From Tubulanus polymorphus (taxonomy: Eukaryota > Nemertea > Palaeonemertea > Tubulaniformes > Tubulanidae): a stretch of DNA of 64,000 nt. Shown one piece after another: positions 25,165-37,400 of the stretch (positions are counted from its first letter, which is position 1; each line of letters begins with the position of its first letter). Where the stretch lies: positions 24,634,450-24,698,449 of the forward strand of contig NC_134029.1 of assembly GCF_964204645.1 (NCBI RefSeq), read 5' to 3'. Below the pieces are notes generated by a model. That model saw nothing but the letters and a program-made list of their open reading frames with translations. It did no database searches and had not been told where the DNA came from. A program made the position numbers and the translations under genes.

Positions 25165-27570
25165 TTTGGAATTGCGGTATAACTGCACGCTCTATAGATA
25201 TCTACAGGGATACCCCTTGTGTTATATATCAAATAGTTGTTTGTTTTTTTTGTCTAATAAACCACGAGGTCAATAGCGTTATTATCGTCAGTATAGATCG
25301 CTATATTTGATATCGGTATAAACTATTGTAACCTCGTTCACCCAATAGTTTTATATATAAACAGTTTTATCATAACAGACATTTCTCGACTCGCGATCAG
25401 TAGTTTTTTCTTTGACCCTTCACATTATAGCATAGATCATTTTATCATCGCGCATAATACGGCTGCTGATATTGCGGTTAGTTTTTTGTCACAAGTTTTA
25501 CCGGGCTTGTTTTTCATTTGGTTTTCATGTCTCTGGTCATTAAGGTCATGCTCACTATTTACTTCCAGATTTGTTAGTTTATGTGTATTCGGGGTAGCCC
25601 GTCTAACAGGGACACTATGAGATAAGTCAGGCTAGCGATATGCCCGCACCTCCCCCCCTGGCCGCTCGCAGTAGCGTGTTCCAATGTTCCAATGTATGAC
25701 AAACACTTGTATAGTTGAAACAGAGGTTCCCCATTCAGTATTAGGAATTGAATAAAGCGAGGTATAGAGATCATCATTACATTTAAGGGCGACTCCCATC
25801 GCAAATTGTAATGGAAACGTGACACTTTGCTATTATGATAAAAACGTAATATTTTTAAGGTCTGTAACGCACAATACTGAGAGTGCAGCACCGTCATTAT
25901 CAGTATTGTCATTTTCAGCTCTGTTGACAAAAGCTAAATTTCATTCTATGCTCCACATTGCCGGGTTGTTCGCGGTTTTAACGTTGGCTTTTGTTGTCGG
26001 GAAATTCGAAAAACATTTGCGGTTGCAGGAAGCTCGATTAATTGCCGAGAATAATAACGTTTCAATCAACCAGCTGCTCGCCCCGTCTCATTGTCTAACT
26101 CACCCCATACTACGGCTTTTAACTCCGACGCGACGCGCTTTTGCCCTGAGCTAATCTCATTTACGAAAAAACCCAGCGCGTCCCTAAGAAGATAATGATA
26201 TCAACAATTTAAGCGCATCTATGGTCGTTCAGATTTCCGGTATCTGCCTGTCTATATAGAACTGTGTAGAGTAGAGTTGGGGATGTTTTGTAAAACGACG
26301 GCGTCGCCATTTAGCTGATTGCCCTGTGTTAATAAAACGATCTTCATTGTCAGTAAAACTGCGCAATGATCACGACCTTTCTTTCAGTTGAACGATGCCT
26401 TTTTATTCAACCTCTCGACAGTTTATCCTAATCCGTTAGATTTCCGGCTCTCGTTGTCGAGGTGGAATCGGGACCGCGCTCTTTTCTTCTATCTAGTAAA
26501 AGATGCCATTTGTGGCGGCGAGCCTCCTGGGATACGCGACTACATTAGGCAATTATTGTTAACCCTTTATGACATCGGCTGACACCAGAAATCTTCATCA
26601 AACAAACCAGCGAAAATATTAAAACACAATTAGTTGTACGCGGTAAAGTGGTCGTCTTTATCATCAATAACTTAATAAGTCAAAATCTCTCAAATGTCAA
26701 AGTCATGTCAGGCAAGTCGGTGCTCGATGTGGTCTCCCCAGAACCGAGTCATTATTCCGTTCAAAACCGGCCAAGTTGCCCCTTTATTAAAAATAACTTA
26801 ATAAGAAAAACTCTCAAGATCTACTCGTCGTACGGAATAAGAGCTCTTCGGGTCGGTATCTTACTGAAGAGAAAGTAGAAAACTGTGTCGTCTACGGCTC
26901 AGTCTGATAAAAGATCCTCTCTGAGGAGGCACTCAGACCTCCCGTGCCTGGCACTGCCTCCTGTTGAAGAATTTCACATCAAATAGATGATTATTGGGTC
27001 TAGAGTTCAGGACCCAGTTCTACCAGTTATCAATTAGAATCGACGCGTCAAAATAAGTTCATTCAACTCTATCGAGTCGATTCGTAACTCATTGCCCTCA
27101 CCCTGCCCGCACTCTGTGTTCATTCATTCTTCAGACAGTCGTCACTCTGTCCTCACCCTGCCCTCACTCTCTCCTCATTCAGTCTTCTTACAGTCCCTTA
27201 TGTGTGTAATGAGGAATTTCACACTAGTTTTTCGATGGCGTATTTGACACACTCACTCAGTCTTACACCAGTTATAATACAATTATCAACAGCGAAACTC
27301 ATCTTTCTTTTGAACTTTCCAGTGAATATTAATAGAGAGGGAAAGAGCTGAGGGAAAAGAGAGCAGCATGTAAGATGACTGATGTTCTATGACATTATAC
27401 AATCTCAGGGGGTATCGTACTATCGCATTGCACTAATCATAGCGTACTACACGAAATTCATTTCAAAAGAGAATTTTCACATGCGTCGCCGCGACTTCCA
27501 TCAATCATAGCGGCTTCTTTACTTTATCAATGATACCGTTCACTCTGTTTCTAGAAGGGTTAAGGAGAAC

Positions 27571-27700
27571 TACATGGGCACAGGACCTCCGATTCGGCCC
27601 TACATGGGCACAGGACCTCCGATTCGGCCCTACATGGGCACAGAACCTCCGATTCGGCCCTACATGGGCACAGGACCTTCGATTCGGCCCTACACGGGTA
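27571..27700. repeat. 30-bp minisatellite, 4.3 copies
   Basis: Units begin with tacatgggcacaggacct at 27571, 27601, 27631 and 27661, then decay at 27691. The period is a multiple of three and the frame stays open, but the peptide (TWAQDLRFGP repeated) resembles nothing I know. No splice sites support coding use. Confidence 0.9.
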
Positions 27701-28560
27701 TATATATTGTACTGTGAGCTTGTTCTATGTCATGGTTTGCCTGTTTTAGTTATTCAATGCCGTTTCGGAAAAAATAATTTTCAATCTGGATTCAAATACT
27801 ATATAAATCGTTTCCTGGTCCACAGTGGTATCTAATCTAAAGACTGGTCTTAAGTCGTTAGATTCGCTATCGAAATATAAGACTAATCTCAGACTAACTC
27901 TCGAATCTGCTACTGGCCTCAGGTGTCACGTGCATTGAAGCCATTACGACAAATTCGATGCATCGTTTCTAAGTGAATTTTGCCGATTCTGTGAAAATGT
28001 GTTATTTGAATATTGCTCGCCGCGTCGCCGCACAAATGAGCTGCCTTATTCCGGTGTCTGAAATTTCTGAAAATTCATCTTTTCTAAATGCGTTATACAA
28101 AGTGTAACAGCGCTTCTGGGACTGCTCCGAGTTGTCAGGTTAAGATGGAGGATGCTCCCGCCGGCTCTCCGGAGAAATTAGCTTAATGACTAATTGGAAA
28201 TTGCTAGCACGTTCTAACAGCTGTGGGCCGGGCCGTAAAAAGTGTGGCCTGTCAAAAACCGACTCGACTCACAGGTGAACCGCAGAAATACCACCGATTA
28301 ACAGCATTAAAACTGAACTAAAAGCAATTAGACAACTGTCGCTCGACCGACTACAGATCATCTCAGCCTCAACTGCACCAGTACCAGCGGTAGTAGCTAT
28401 ACTGCTGCTGGTGCTGCTGCTGATTCCGTAGATTTCAATCTCATCTGATGATGAAATTAGGTATAAGGGGTCCTGGCACAGCTAATTTGAGTTAACATTG
28501 AGATAACATACATTGAGACAATGCTGAGTTTATGATGTTATGTTATGTTATGTTATGTTT

Positions 28561-28684
28561 GCCCATGTTAGATCAATATTCAGCCCACATTAGTTCAATA
28601 TTCAGCCCACATTAGCTCAATAGATGGCCCACATGAGCTCAATATTCAGCCCACATGAGCTCAATAGTTTGCCCAAATTAGCTG
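28561..28684. repeat. 22-bp minisatellite, about 5.6 copies
   Basis: Units begin gcccacatkagctcaat at 28561, 28583, 28605 and onward every 22 bases. A (TGTTA)n stretch precedes it at about 28535-28558. Confidence 0.88.
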
Positions 28685-28929
28685 TACTAGATCCCTTTAT
28701 GATTCACGCAATGTGACAGATCTGGGAGGGGGAGGGGGCTGGTATGTGGATCCTGATGTGATGGCAGAGTTTCTTGGTCAAAGGTTCTCCTAAACCTGTC
28801 TCTGTATTTCTGTATCATATACATGCGCTATATTTGATTATTAATGGCTGTCGTTCGTAGTTACTTTATCACAAAAGCTGATCTAAAGATAACTGATGTC
28901 GTATGACTTATATCTGAGGTCGTGACTTA

Positions 28930-29367
28930 CTATGCAGTATTAATTATATTATCTTCCACCTTTGGCAGCATGTGGCTGAACGATTTATCTTTGCTCCCCT
29001 CTCTCTCCCTCGCTACCGCAACCTCTAATCTGTAATGGGAATTATGAGATTTGCTGCATGTTGGAGTCGTGTTTGATAATTTCACGTAATCAACATTGTA
29101 AGGGAAAGATACCGTGTCAAAACTGTTTTTCCCACTAAAGTATCCGCGTACAACGGCCAAGTTGTTTGTGGACAAACCTACAGCATCACGAACAACTTGA
29201 TAGCATAGATAGCCATCGGGGGCCTTCTTGAGACTGGTCTTAACTCTGCCATCGTCCAACCTTGATTTCGTGACAAATTTGTCGCTGTCAGCGCAGAATA
29301 TAGGCTTCTTTACTTTTACCCAAGACCAGCGCGCGTGGAGTTTTATCCGCTTAAAAACTACCGTCAT
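28930..29367 (-). CDS. Unassigned 145-residue open frame inside an RCC1-gene intron
   Basis: This is the longest open frame in the window that is neither repeat-derived nor part of the two genes. It reads on the minus strand, opposite to the host gene. Its ATG follows an in-frame TGA eight codons upstream. The composition is ordinary (mixed hydrophobic and polar, about five cysteines, no membrane segment). A stretch near residues 50-85 (DGYLCYQVVRDAVG) could be globular. I recognise no family, see no polyadenylation signal close by, and cannot exclude chance, a decayed transposon frame or one exon of a nested gene. Confidence 0.25.
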   Translation of the reverse strand: MTVVFKRIKLHARWSWVKVKKPIFCADSDKFVTKSRLDDGRVKTSLKKAPDGYLCYQVVRDAVGLSTNNLAVVRGYFSGKNSFDTVSFPYNVDYVKLSNTTPTCSKSHNSHYRLEVAVAREREGSKDKSFSHMLPKVEDNIINTA

Positions 29368-30482
29368 CGTATCGACACGAAATGTGCGTCAGTGGAGACG
29401 ATACAGAGAGAAAGTCTTCTTCTTCTTCACGTATAGAATCATTACTAATCGTATAATTGATATAATGTATATTGTACAATGCACAGCTTGAGACCAGGTC
29501 CAAGAGATTAACTCAGTCGCAGTAAAGCGATCAGATGATCCGTGTTAACACGCTATTGTTATAACATTAATGAGCCTTCAACTCACGCCATTCATACTTA
29601 CAATATCCCTACCCATAATCAGGGTATATCAGGCTATTTCACGTTCATCAAGGAACACGCGTCAATTTCACCTTTTTTCAACTTTTTTAGTGGGTTTTGT
29701 GCGTCCTCGAAAATGATCACAAGTGAATGAATATGAGCTTTTTTACTTGACCATTTCATTATTAAATTCGATGGTTTGATTGGAATTGATTAATGACACG
29801 TTGGGGGGGAGGATGGGGGGTTAACTGTAAAACCAGGTTCAAGTAAGTGGCTTGAAAAGGCCGCTGCGATATAGACGTACACAAAAAATGATTAAATTCT
29901 GGTCAAATTAAACGGTATTTTGTATGAAGGTTATACTTGACATTAAAACCACGCTGAGCTCTACACACTCCACAGACTCTACTGTAATAATGGATTCTGA
30001 CTTATGTAAGTTGTATAGTAACCGCCTTGATATGAGTCAAGTATATTTTACTCCAAGGAATTACTGAGTCAAGGGGTTTGAACCTAGACATTCGTGTTAT
30101 TATTTTCTGTTTCTGTTTAGTGTTATAATGTGTGACATCGTGTTGATGGTGGTTGCATTAGCAATATATTGATAACCATTGATGAAACAACACCGTCTTC
30201 TAAAGATGATGCTGTAGAATCTCTACACGTTAACAATAATTAGAGTCCGAAATGTTCCTTTGAACTGATATCTATTCGACGTTACGACTACATCGTCTAA
30301 TAGTATTCCTGTTGATAACTGTGATAGAACACGCTTTAAAATAAACGGTTAATTGATTGGACACTGATAATAAAAAAGCCCAAAAAAACTACTTCAGTTG
30401 TAACGAAATCTAAAGATGCAGTCAAGATGGCTGCCATACTGCCCGTGACTTTACAAGATCGCAGCCAGCACGGTGTCACCGG

Positions 30483-30520
30483 TAACCCTAACCCTAGGTG
30501 AGCCGTAACCCTAACCCTAG
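30483..30520. repeat. Short interstitial telomere-like motifs
   Basis: Two blocks of taaccctaaccctag (30483-30497 and 30506-30520), i.e. TTAGGG on the minus strand, lie immediately 3' of the tRNA-like sequence on its own strand. Confidence 0.8.
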
Positions 30521-30580
30521 ATTCGAACCCGGGTCTCGAGAGTGCCAGCCGAGCTTGCTAACCACTAGACCACTGAGCTC
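30515..30580 (-). mobile_element. tRNA-derived SINE head (or tRNA pseudogene)
   Basis: Read on the minus strand, GTGGTCTAGTGGTTAG resembles the D-arm and A box of tRNA-Glu/Asp-type genes. About 30 bases on, GACCCGGGTTCGAATC is a B box with a T-arm. The two acceptor strands do not pair, so it is not a functional tRNA. The telomere-like TTAGGG motifs follow as a possible SINE tail. Confidence 0.65.
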
Positions 30581-30608
30581 TAGTGTCCGGTCAGTGTGAT
30601 GACATCGT

Positions 30609-30899
30609 GGTGACCAGTGACCAGTCAGGTGTGGTCGACTGATGACCAGTCAGGTGTGGTGACCAGTGACCAGTCAGGTGTGGTGACCAGTGACTAGTCA
30701 GGTGTGGTCGACTGATGACCAGTCAGGTGTGGTGACCAGTGACTAGTCAGGTGTGGTGACCAGTGACTAGTCAGGTGTGGTCGACTGATGACCAGTCAGG
30801 TGTGGTGACCAGTGACCAGTCAGGTGTGGTGACCAGTGACTAGTCAGGTTCGGTGACCAGTGACTAGTCAGGTGTGGTGACCAGTGACTAGTCAGGTGT
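30609..30899. repeat. 24/25-bp minisatellite with a higher-order pattern, 12 units
   Basis: There are two unit types. A is 24 bases and starts ggtgaccagtga. B is 25 bases and starts ggtcgactgatga. Both end in agtcaggtgt. The order is A-B-A-A-B-A-A-B-A-A-A-A, indicating expansion of an A-B-A block followed by expansion of A alone. Confidence 0.92.
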
Positions 30900-31360
30900 G
30901 GTCACTCCATTCACTAACAATAAAACTACCATCATTCTTTGATTACTATTGTTTCAAATACGCAATGATTTAGAGGTAAACAGAAATTGTGTGATAATTT
31001 TACAGATGTCATTAAGATTGTTGTGGGTGAGTTTAAATTTGTAGTTAGAAATTGCTCTACGTTTTGTTTTCAGCCGCAACATCCAATTAACACCCCCCCC
31101 CCCTTCCCCCAGCAGAACCAAGCCCCAAAAACCCCAATCGTCAATATAATAGTGAATTACCTGAATTGAGCAACTGATCATTGACTTAAAACCAAGTTTG
31201 GAAAGACCTCATGCTAACAGTTTCTATTCAGCTTCAAGCTTCTTAGAAATACCATTAGAGAGTGTTTTTCTTTTATGAGTTTCTGCCACAGTTTGAACTA
31301 ATCTTTTAGAATTAGTTTGGAAAGGGTATCAGTTACACATTTCCTTTTACAGTTTCATAA

Positions 31361-31520
31361 TCCACCCCGAGACTGTGCTATCCACCCCGAGACTGTGCTA
31401 TCCACCCCGAAATTGTGCTATCCACCCTGAGACTGTGCTATCCACCCCCAGACTGTGCTATCCACCCTGAGACTGTGCTATCCACCCCCAGACTGTGCTA
31501 TCCACCCTGAGACTGTGCTA
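31361..31520. repeat. 20-bp minisatellite, 8 copies
   Basis: Strict 20-base period of tccaccccgagactgtgcta with few substitutions; partial decay follows to about 31540. Confidence 0.95.
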
Positions 31521-31862
31521 TTCACCCGAATGCTATCCACTGTAGCATGGCTGTTTTTTATGAAATGGAAAACTCGTCTGTACTATAATGACGAAACGTC
31601 ATTGACCGGTATTTAGTTTTCCAATGAATGAATAACATAACATCATGAACCGTCGATTTCATACTGGAAACTAAGCCGTCTGAGATGATGTCGGATTTTC
31701 GATGAAATTCTTCTCTTTATCGCGTCACGGGTCAAAAGATTGTATGCAATCAAAAAGGTTTATCAGTCGGGCTAAGAGTTCCTGACATAGAGCTTTATAG
31801 ATTATGCCCCGAAGCTTAACCGTATCAAACATCGCTAAAAGCAAAGAAACACCATTTTAATG

Positions 31863-31863
<1 letters not shown>

Positions 31864-31901
<38 letters not shown>
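31864..31901. repeat. (TGC)n microsatellite
   Basis: About twelve uninterrupted triplets of the CTG/CAG class inside an intron. Confidence 0.9.
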
Positions 31902-33089
31902 ACTGGTAAAAATCGAATGTTAGTTGATATATTTTAGATGAAAGCGTGTTTAGTGTGTTTTGAGTGCATTTGAAAAATTTAATGTTAAAATGCTTATTCG
32001 CTTTGAGTAGATGGAATTAGAGCCACGAACTCAGTCACACATTTCTCAAAAACGATTTCATGTTCCATATATTTATTGACCGGTGTTTTGTGTTAAAGTG
32101 GTTGGCGTCTGGGGTTTACGTTATGGTTTACACGGGGCTTAGCGGTTTATTGCAAAATTGACAACTACAATCCTCGCGAGGAAGATACCACTAAAAACAG
32201 GAGCTTGATCACCACGGCTTAGATCGATATGAACGTGATAAAAACCCGGGGCTAATACCAACGGACCAACGGAGAATATTAGAATTTAAATTGGGTAGAG
32301 TGATCGTGAGACCATGTGGGAACAATAGCCGACTATCAGTACGTGTCACGGGTAAGGTTGCCCTCGTAGACCTAACTGTCGTTAATAAAACAATAAACCA
32401 CCAGGGATCACGACATATCGCTGCTTTAATTGACATCAGAATCAAACGAAATGATTTATAATAAAGTTATGACAAGTTTATACGCAGAAATAGCAGGTAT
32501 TCTTTAAACCCGGAGGCTCAAAGGCTCGATGGGTTTTAGAATGAACACATGCTCTTAGATTGTTTTATTAGCCATAAATCTTGACGCGTTGTACCACACG
32601 TCTACCACCAATCTCTGTTATTTTGACCCGTTTGACAATTAGTGGTAAATTTGGTCAAAAGCGACTGTTTCTATTTGTGTAACAGTAAAACGAGTCACGT
32701 GTTTGTAATTAGTTGATATCAAAATCCGCACTTAGCGAATATTTGACATCTCTATTGAAGTAGATCGGGGCACCAAGGGAAAGGGGTTTTAGATAATACA
32801 GACTCTAGCGTTTGTTGGGGTCTCTCCAGCCAAAGTAGGTTCTTTAAAACTTTCATTTCAATTTCCTCGATTCTATTAATAGCACGAGAAAAACGAAATA
32901 AAGGTAACTTGATATAAATGCAGTGGGTTAGTAGAGTTATAGACCCTGCATGTGCCACAGTATTACAATAAGAATATCTAAGAGCTAAAAACGGTTGAGT
33001 TTGAATTGTTGACAAACGTGACGCAACAGCAATTTCAGGTTGACTATTCCGTTCAGTGATATTTCATTAATTTGAATTGAATATTTCAG

Positions 33090-33246
33090 GATGTCGGTTT
33101 ATCCTCGGATTTCGATTCTGACGATGAGGACGAAGAAGTCGAGAATTGTAAAGAGATCGTTGATTACCCGGTTATAAAACGAGAGAAAACTTCAATATCA
33201 TTGGCTGAGTTTTACGCGCCAACTCCACAACCGACTGATAGAACAG
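33090..33246 (+). CDS. RCC1-repeat protein, fourth recognised exon (acidic segment)
   Basis: Encodes DVGLSSDFDSDDEDEEVENC and then a mixed segment ending LAEFYAPTPQPTDRTG, 52 residues. The acidic block (about 11 D/E in 15) suggests a disordered or protein-binding linker. It enters in phase 0 after atatttcag and leaves in phase 1 at aacag|gtaaat. The long frame, codon use and phase match to both neighbours support it. No catalytic motif is seen. Confidence 0.85.
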
Positions 33247-34258
33247 GTAAATACACACACTCCTAGTCCGCGTGGTCCGCGTGTGCTTGAGATCCCGATA
33301 GTCATCTTCGGGAATACTAGATGATATGTAAAATATATCAAAAGTTTTGGAATCCCTAGGACAACTCGATTACTAGATGTGTAACATATTGTTAACTCAA
33401 GGAAACATTTCGCACTTCTTTTATTCATAGTTTTGGATTTATAGATAAAAGTAAATCAGTACATTTTAAAACTGTAGAAAGTACATCAAATTAATCTATA
33501 TATGAACAAAATCCACTATGAATATACTTTGATAAAAGGGAATCAAAAAGATTGAATCCATTATCAAAATTAGCCAGAGATATCATTTTCAATCGCGAGA
33601 CCTAATCCATCAGATCAGTCCGCTTGCATTTATAAAAGTCACTCTGTATATATATAAATATACTTCATTAAATTCAAAGTGTAAGTTTTTAAATTACATA
33701 GCAGTAAGCCCTGCAGGTATACTTAAACCTCACCTTCAGGCGACATTACAGGGTTGTGATATTATGTAGCTTTTGCTATTGTTAAAGTATTGTATTTAAA
33801 AGGTTTTATCGGATAGAAATATCTCGAATACAATACAATCAATTTATTGTCTGAAATATGAGGTGCGGTGATGTTACTGAGTTTCCTTCAACACCAGTTT
33901 CATTGCTTTGTTTCGTTTGGAAAAAAAATCTTCTAAACCGTCAATAATTTCATGTAAATTTGATTCAAAATGTTTAATCAATCATGATAGGTAAAAATGA
34001 AGTACATCGTTTCTAGAAGCGTGGATGATCACAATCTGTACAGCTGTGAGCTTTCGAGTTGTTTCACTAATTCACGATTTCTAATGCATACAATTCACTG
34101 TGTGACGCTTTGCAGCGAAAAGAGATGCATCAATCATAAGATTCGAATCACTTCTTCAATAGATATCAACCAGAAAATACCGTGCAAAACACTGACGACT
34201 CAGATATCAACATTCACGCGACAATTATGACAGAAGTTTGAACACCAGTTTGTCAACA

Positions 34259-34570
34259 GTCACCACTCTCTCCTCTCTACTCTCTCCTCTCTCTCCTCTC
34301 TCTCCTCTCTCCTCTCTCTCCTCTCTCCTCTCTCCTCTCTCCTCTCTCTCCCCTCTCCCCTCTCCCCTCTCCCCTCTCTCTCCTCTCTCCTCTCTCCTCT
34401 CTCCTCTCTCCTCTCTCCTCTCCTCTCCTCTCCTCTCTCCTCTCCTCTCCTCTCTCCTCTCCTCTCCCCTCTCTCCTTTCCTCTCTCCTCACCTCTCCCC
34501 TCACCTCTCCCCTCTCCCCTCTCCTTTCTCCCCTCCCTCTCCCCTCTCCCCTCTCCCCTCTCCCCTCTCT
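34259..34570. repeat. CT-rich minisatellite (CTCTCCT type)
   Basis: About 310 bases of ctctctcc/ctctcccc units. The open frames it produces on both strands are compositional artefacts. Confidence 0.93.
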
Positions 34571-35042
34571 GGTCTCGCTGGTATCTCACTCCGCCGGTTG
34601 GTTTTCTGGTGCAATTCCCAAAACGGCTGTAAAAATAAACCACAAATTATCGTATAATTATGACCGGTTATAACCAGCACACAACATGCAGCTCAAACTG
34701 ATTAGCTGCTAAATTATATTAAAAATGAATAATTGATATTATTGTATTATTGGCCGAGATCGTAAAATTCTGTTTATTTTTACGGCTATTAATCGGCGTA
34801 TGAACAGACTATGGGTTTAATATTGACGAGTTAATTGTGTTTTAGGTAGAAGCTCCGGTTGCATGCCGTTTCCTAATTGGACGGTCTACCGGGTACTGTA
34901 ATGACCCAGTAGACCAACCTACACCAGACTACCAGGCATTAAGTCTATTTCCAATGGAGTTGAATCACGAACCACCACCTCTCTCATTCTATTTAAACTC
35001 ACTTTTGATTATATCAAAAATCTGACACGAAGAATGAAAAAG

Positions 35043-35224
35043 AGCTAGTGTAGTTTATTCGACGTTTCGACTTTATCCTAATAGTCATCTTCAGGAATAC
35101 TGTATTCCTTGAACTATTGTAGTTTATTCGATGTTTCGACTATATCCTTATAGTCATCGATAGTTAGTATTCCTGAAGATAACTATCAAGATAAAGTTGA
35201 AACATCGAATTAATTACACTAGCT
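35043..35224. repeat. Inverted repeat with hammerhead-ribozyme-like arms
   Basis: The arms 35043-35101 and 35166-35224 are 59 bases each, inverted, with about 7 mismatches. A third partial copy lies between them (35119-35160, same orientation as the left arm). Each full arm, read in its own sense, has CTGAAGA, a short self-complementary insert (GACT...AGTC in the left arm), then GAAAC and a (G/A)TC. This is the order of hammerhead conserved boxes (CUGANGA, GAAA, cleavage-site NUH). Similar motifs are known in Penelope-like retroelements. The identification is motif-based only. Confidence 0.55.
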
Positions 35225-37088
35225 CAAGGAATCATCTTTGATTTTTAAGTGCGGATTTAGTTTTTGTTATCCTAACAACAAGAACAGAGCGTTTCATCAA
35301 TGAATTTTACCTGTGAATTTCCACACGTTTTCCACGATACGACACTAATATAATACATCATAATACACAGTGTGAAACAGTACATATAGTTTTTAAACCT
35401 ATTGTTGATGTTTTGAAGTGTCGAAGCTCAATTTGTGACTTTAAAATCGTATACTAATGACATATGTTCAACTTGAACACGAGATTTGGGTTCGAATTAC
35501 TCGAACTCATCAGTTTCACCACGTGTGACCTGATAATATGACCTCAAGGACCGCGGTGTGTGTGTCTGTTCGGGTTCTACTTCAACTAAAACCCGCCGTG
35601 ACGAATTGACAATCATTAATCATAAAAAACCAAGGATGAATTCGTTTTCGAATCCTTCACCAGTCTAAATTCAAACAGGGAATGGTGGATCCTTCAGCAG
35701 TCCATTGAAATATGGGGGATCCTACACTAAATGAAAATAAATCCTGCACGTAATTTGATGAATAAAATGAAAGACTGGCCCGTTGGCTCTCGTATGTCTG
35801 CCCGCTCGTATAGTTTTTACATCAGCTATATGACAAGCTGTTGTAAGGTAGCTGAACACGACGTCACACGCGCTGTTTTAGAAATACAAGCTGTGTTGTG
35901 TAATACTATATCATATATATGAATCGGTAACATATAAAATCATGAAATTTGATACGATTAAAAACAAACTTTGTGATCGTGGTTCTTACTCCTTGTCATA
36001 ATATTCACCGTAGATTAGATATTGTTCAGTTTTACTATAGACGACCTTATATTTGACCCATTGTCTATTCTTTATCTCACACTTCAGCTGGCCAGGGGTC
36101 AACACCAGCGGGTGAACGATGAAAAAAACATTCTCGTCAGTGTGTTTTTTGACAAATAAAAACCCGCAGAATTCAGAGAGAGTTCAATAAAACGAGTTGT
36201 ATTTATCGATTAGATTTACATATGAGATAATGTGGCTACTATTGATATTCATAGAAACTGTGGACGTTTTAAAAAAAACTCGCTCGGTTTTATTCGTATA
36301 TCTAAAGCCAGACACAATTCTCCAGGAATTGTATAGCTAGACAAAAATATACTAATTCTTGTGTACATTTCACCTCGAGCGCATTTAGATTTTTTTCTTG
36401 TGTCGAAAAACGAAAAAAAAGTTTCGTTTCTTGTGTAGAAATTTATTAAGCTTGAATATTTTCGTGAATTGAAAACCGTCATTCGTGCGATTATTCACTA
36501 AATCCTGTTTAACAATAATACGTCGAATAAAGCCTCCCCCCTAAATTTGATTAATTTTCAAATATATTTCGTGATCGTTAGGCGATATCTATGTAAATCT
36601 GCAGCAGTTTGAATCAGATTATAGCGAAATTTGCTTCATATAAATGTTTATATCTACATATAAATCATCCGGGTATAGTGAGTTGGTTTAATACCACTAT
36701 CGTAATCCATCAAACGCCAAACGGATTAAAGTTTGTCTTTTATTCAGTTCATTTCTGATGGTTATAATCCTAGAAAGTGAAACTAAAATCGAAACTTAAG
36801 ATACGTGGCTTAAATCGTGGTTTGGATGTGAGTAAGGTGGTACAGACTTGATTTTGAGATATGCTCTGATATAGGCTTCAGGTTACCATGCAGGGCCCAG
36901 TTTTACAAAACGATCAACTCCTTAACTGATTCTAAAACTGATTCTAGCCCGAGCTAAGTTAGATCAGCGAAGAAATCGATTTATGAGTGAAAGTCAACTG
37001 TAGGTCTTGGTATCATGTGACTTGTGGCAGGTTATGGTTGTCTGGTAGTACACAATATACCCGCTTACTGGGCTCTATATAGAGCTGC

Positions 37089-37400
37089 TTGGTTCTATGC
37101 TTGGCTCACTGGGCTCACTGGGCTCACTGGTTCTATGCTTGGCTCACTGGGCTCACTGGGCTTCATGCTGGGCTAACTGGGCTTACTGGCTCCACGCTTG
37201 ACTCACTGGTCTCTATGCTTGGCTCACTGGTCTCTGCGCTGGGCTCACTGAGCTCTATGCTTGGCTCACTGGCTCTATGCTTGGCTCACTGGGCTTCATG
37301 CTGGGCTAACTGGGCTCACTGGCTCTATGCTTGGCACACTGGACTCCAGGCTTGGCTCACTGGTCTCTAGGCTTGGTTCACTGGGCTCTATGGGCATTCT
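37089..37400. repeat. Irregular minisatellite of ggctcactgg units
   Basis: Variable-length combinations of ggctcactgg and (t)tctatgcttggctcact. The period is not constant, suggesting repeated slippage of short modules. Confidence 0.85.

Larger units (their letters stand above)
24936..33089 (+). other. 8.2 kb intron of the RCC1-repeat gene
   Basis: Phase 0 intron, gtaggt to atttcag. It holds five tandem arrays (25035, 27571, 28561, 30609, 31361), a CTG microsatellite, a tRNA-derived element at 30515, and an unassigned minus-strand open frame at 28930-29367. The rest shows nothing I can assign. Confidence 0.75.

Noticed and set aside
27530-27835. 101-codon frame with TWAQDLRFGP repeats
   Set aside because: The frame stays open because the 30-bp unit is a multiple of three; no splice context or homology supports a protein.
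30424-30436. aagatggctgcc, a YY1-like site
   Set aside because: A single short match deep in an intron with no other promoter features.
35731-35922. 63-codon frame with a short cysteine-containing stretch
   Set aside because: No splice-phase fit with the RCC1 gene and no similarity.
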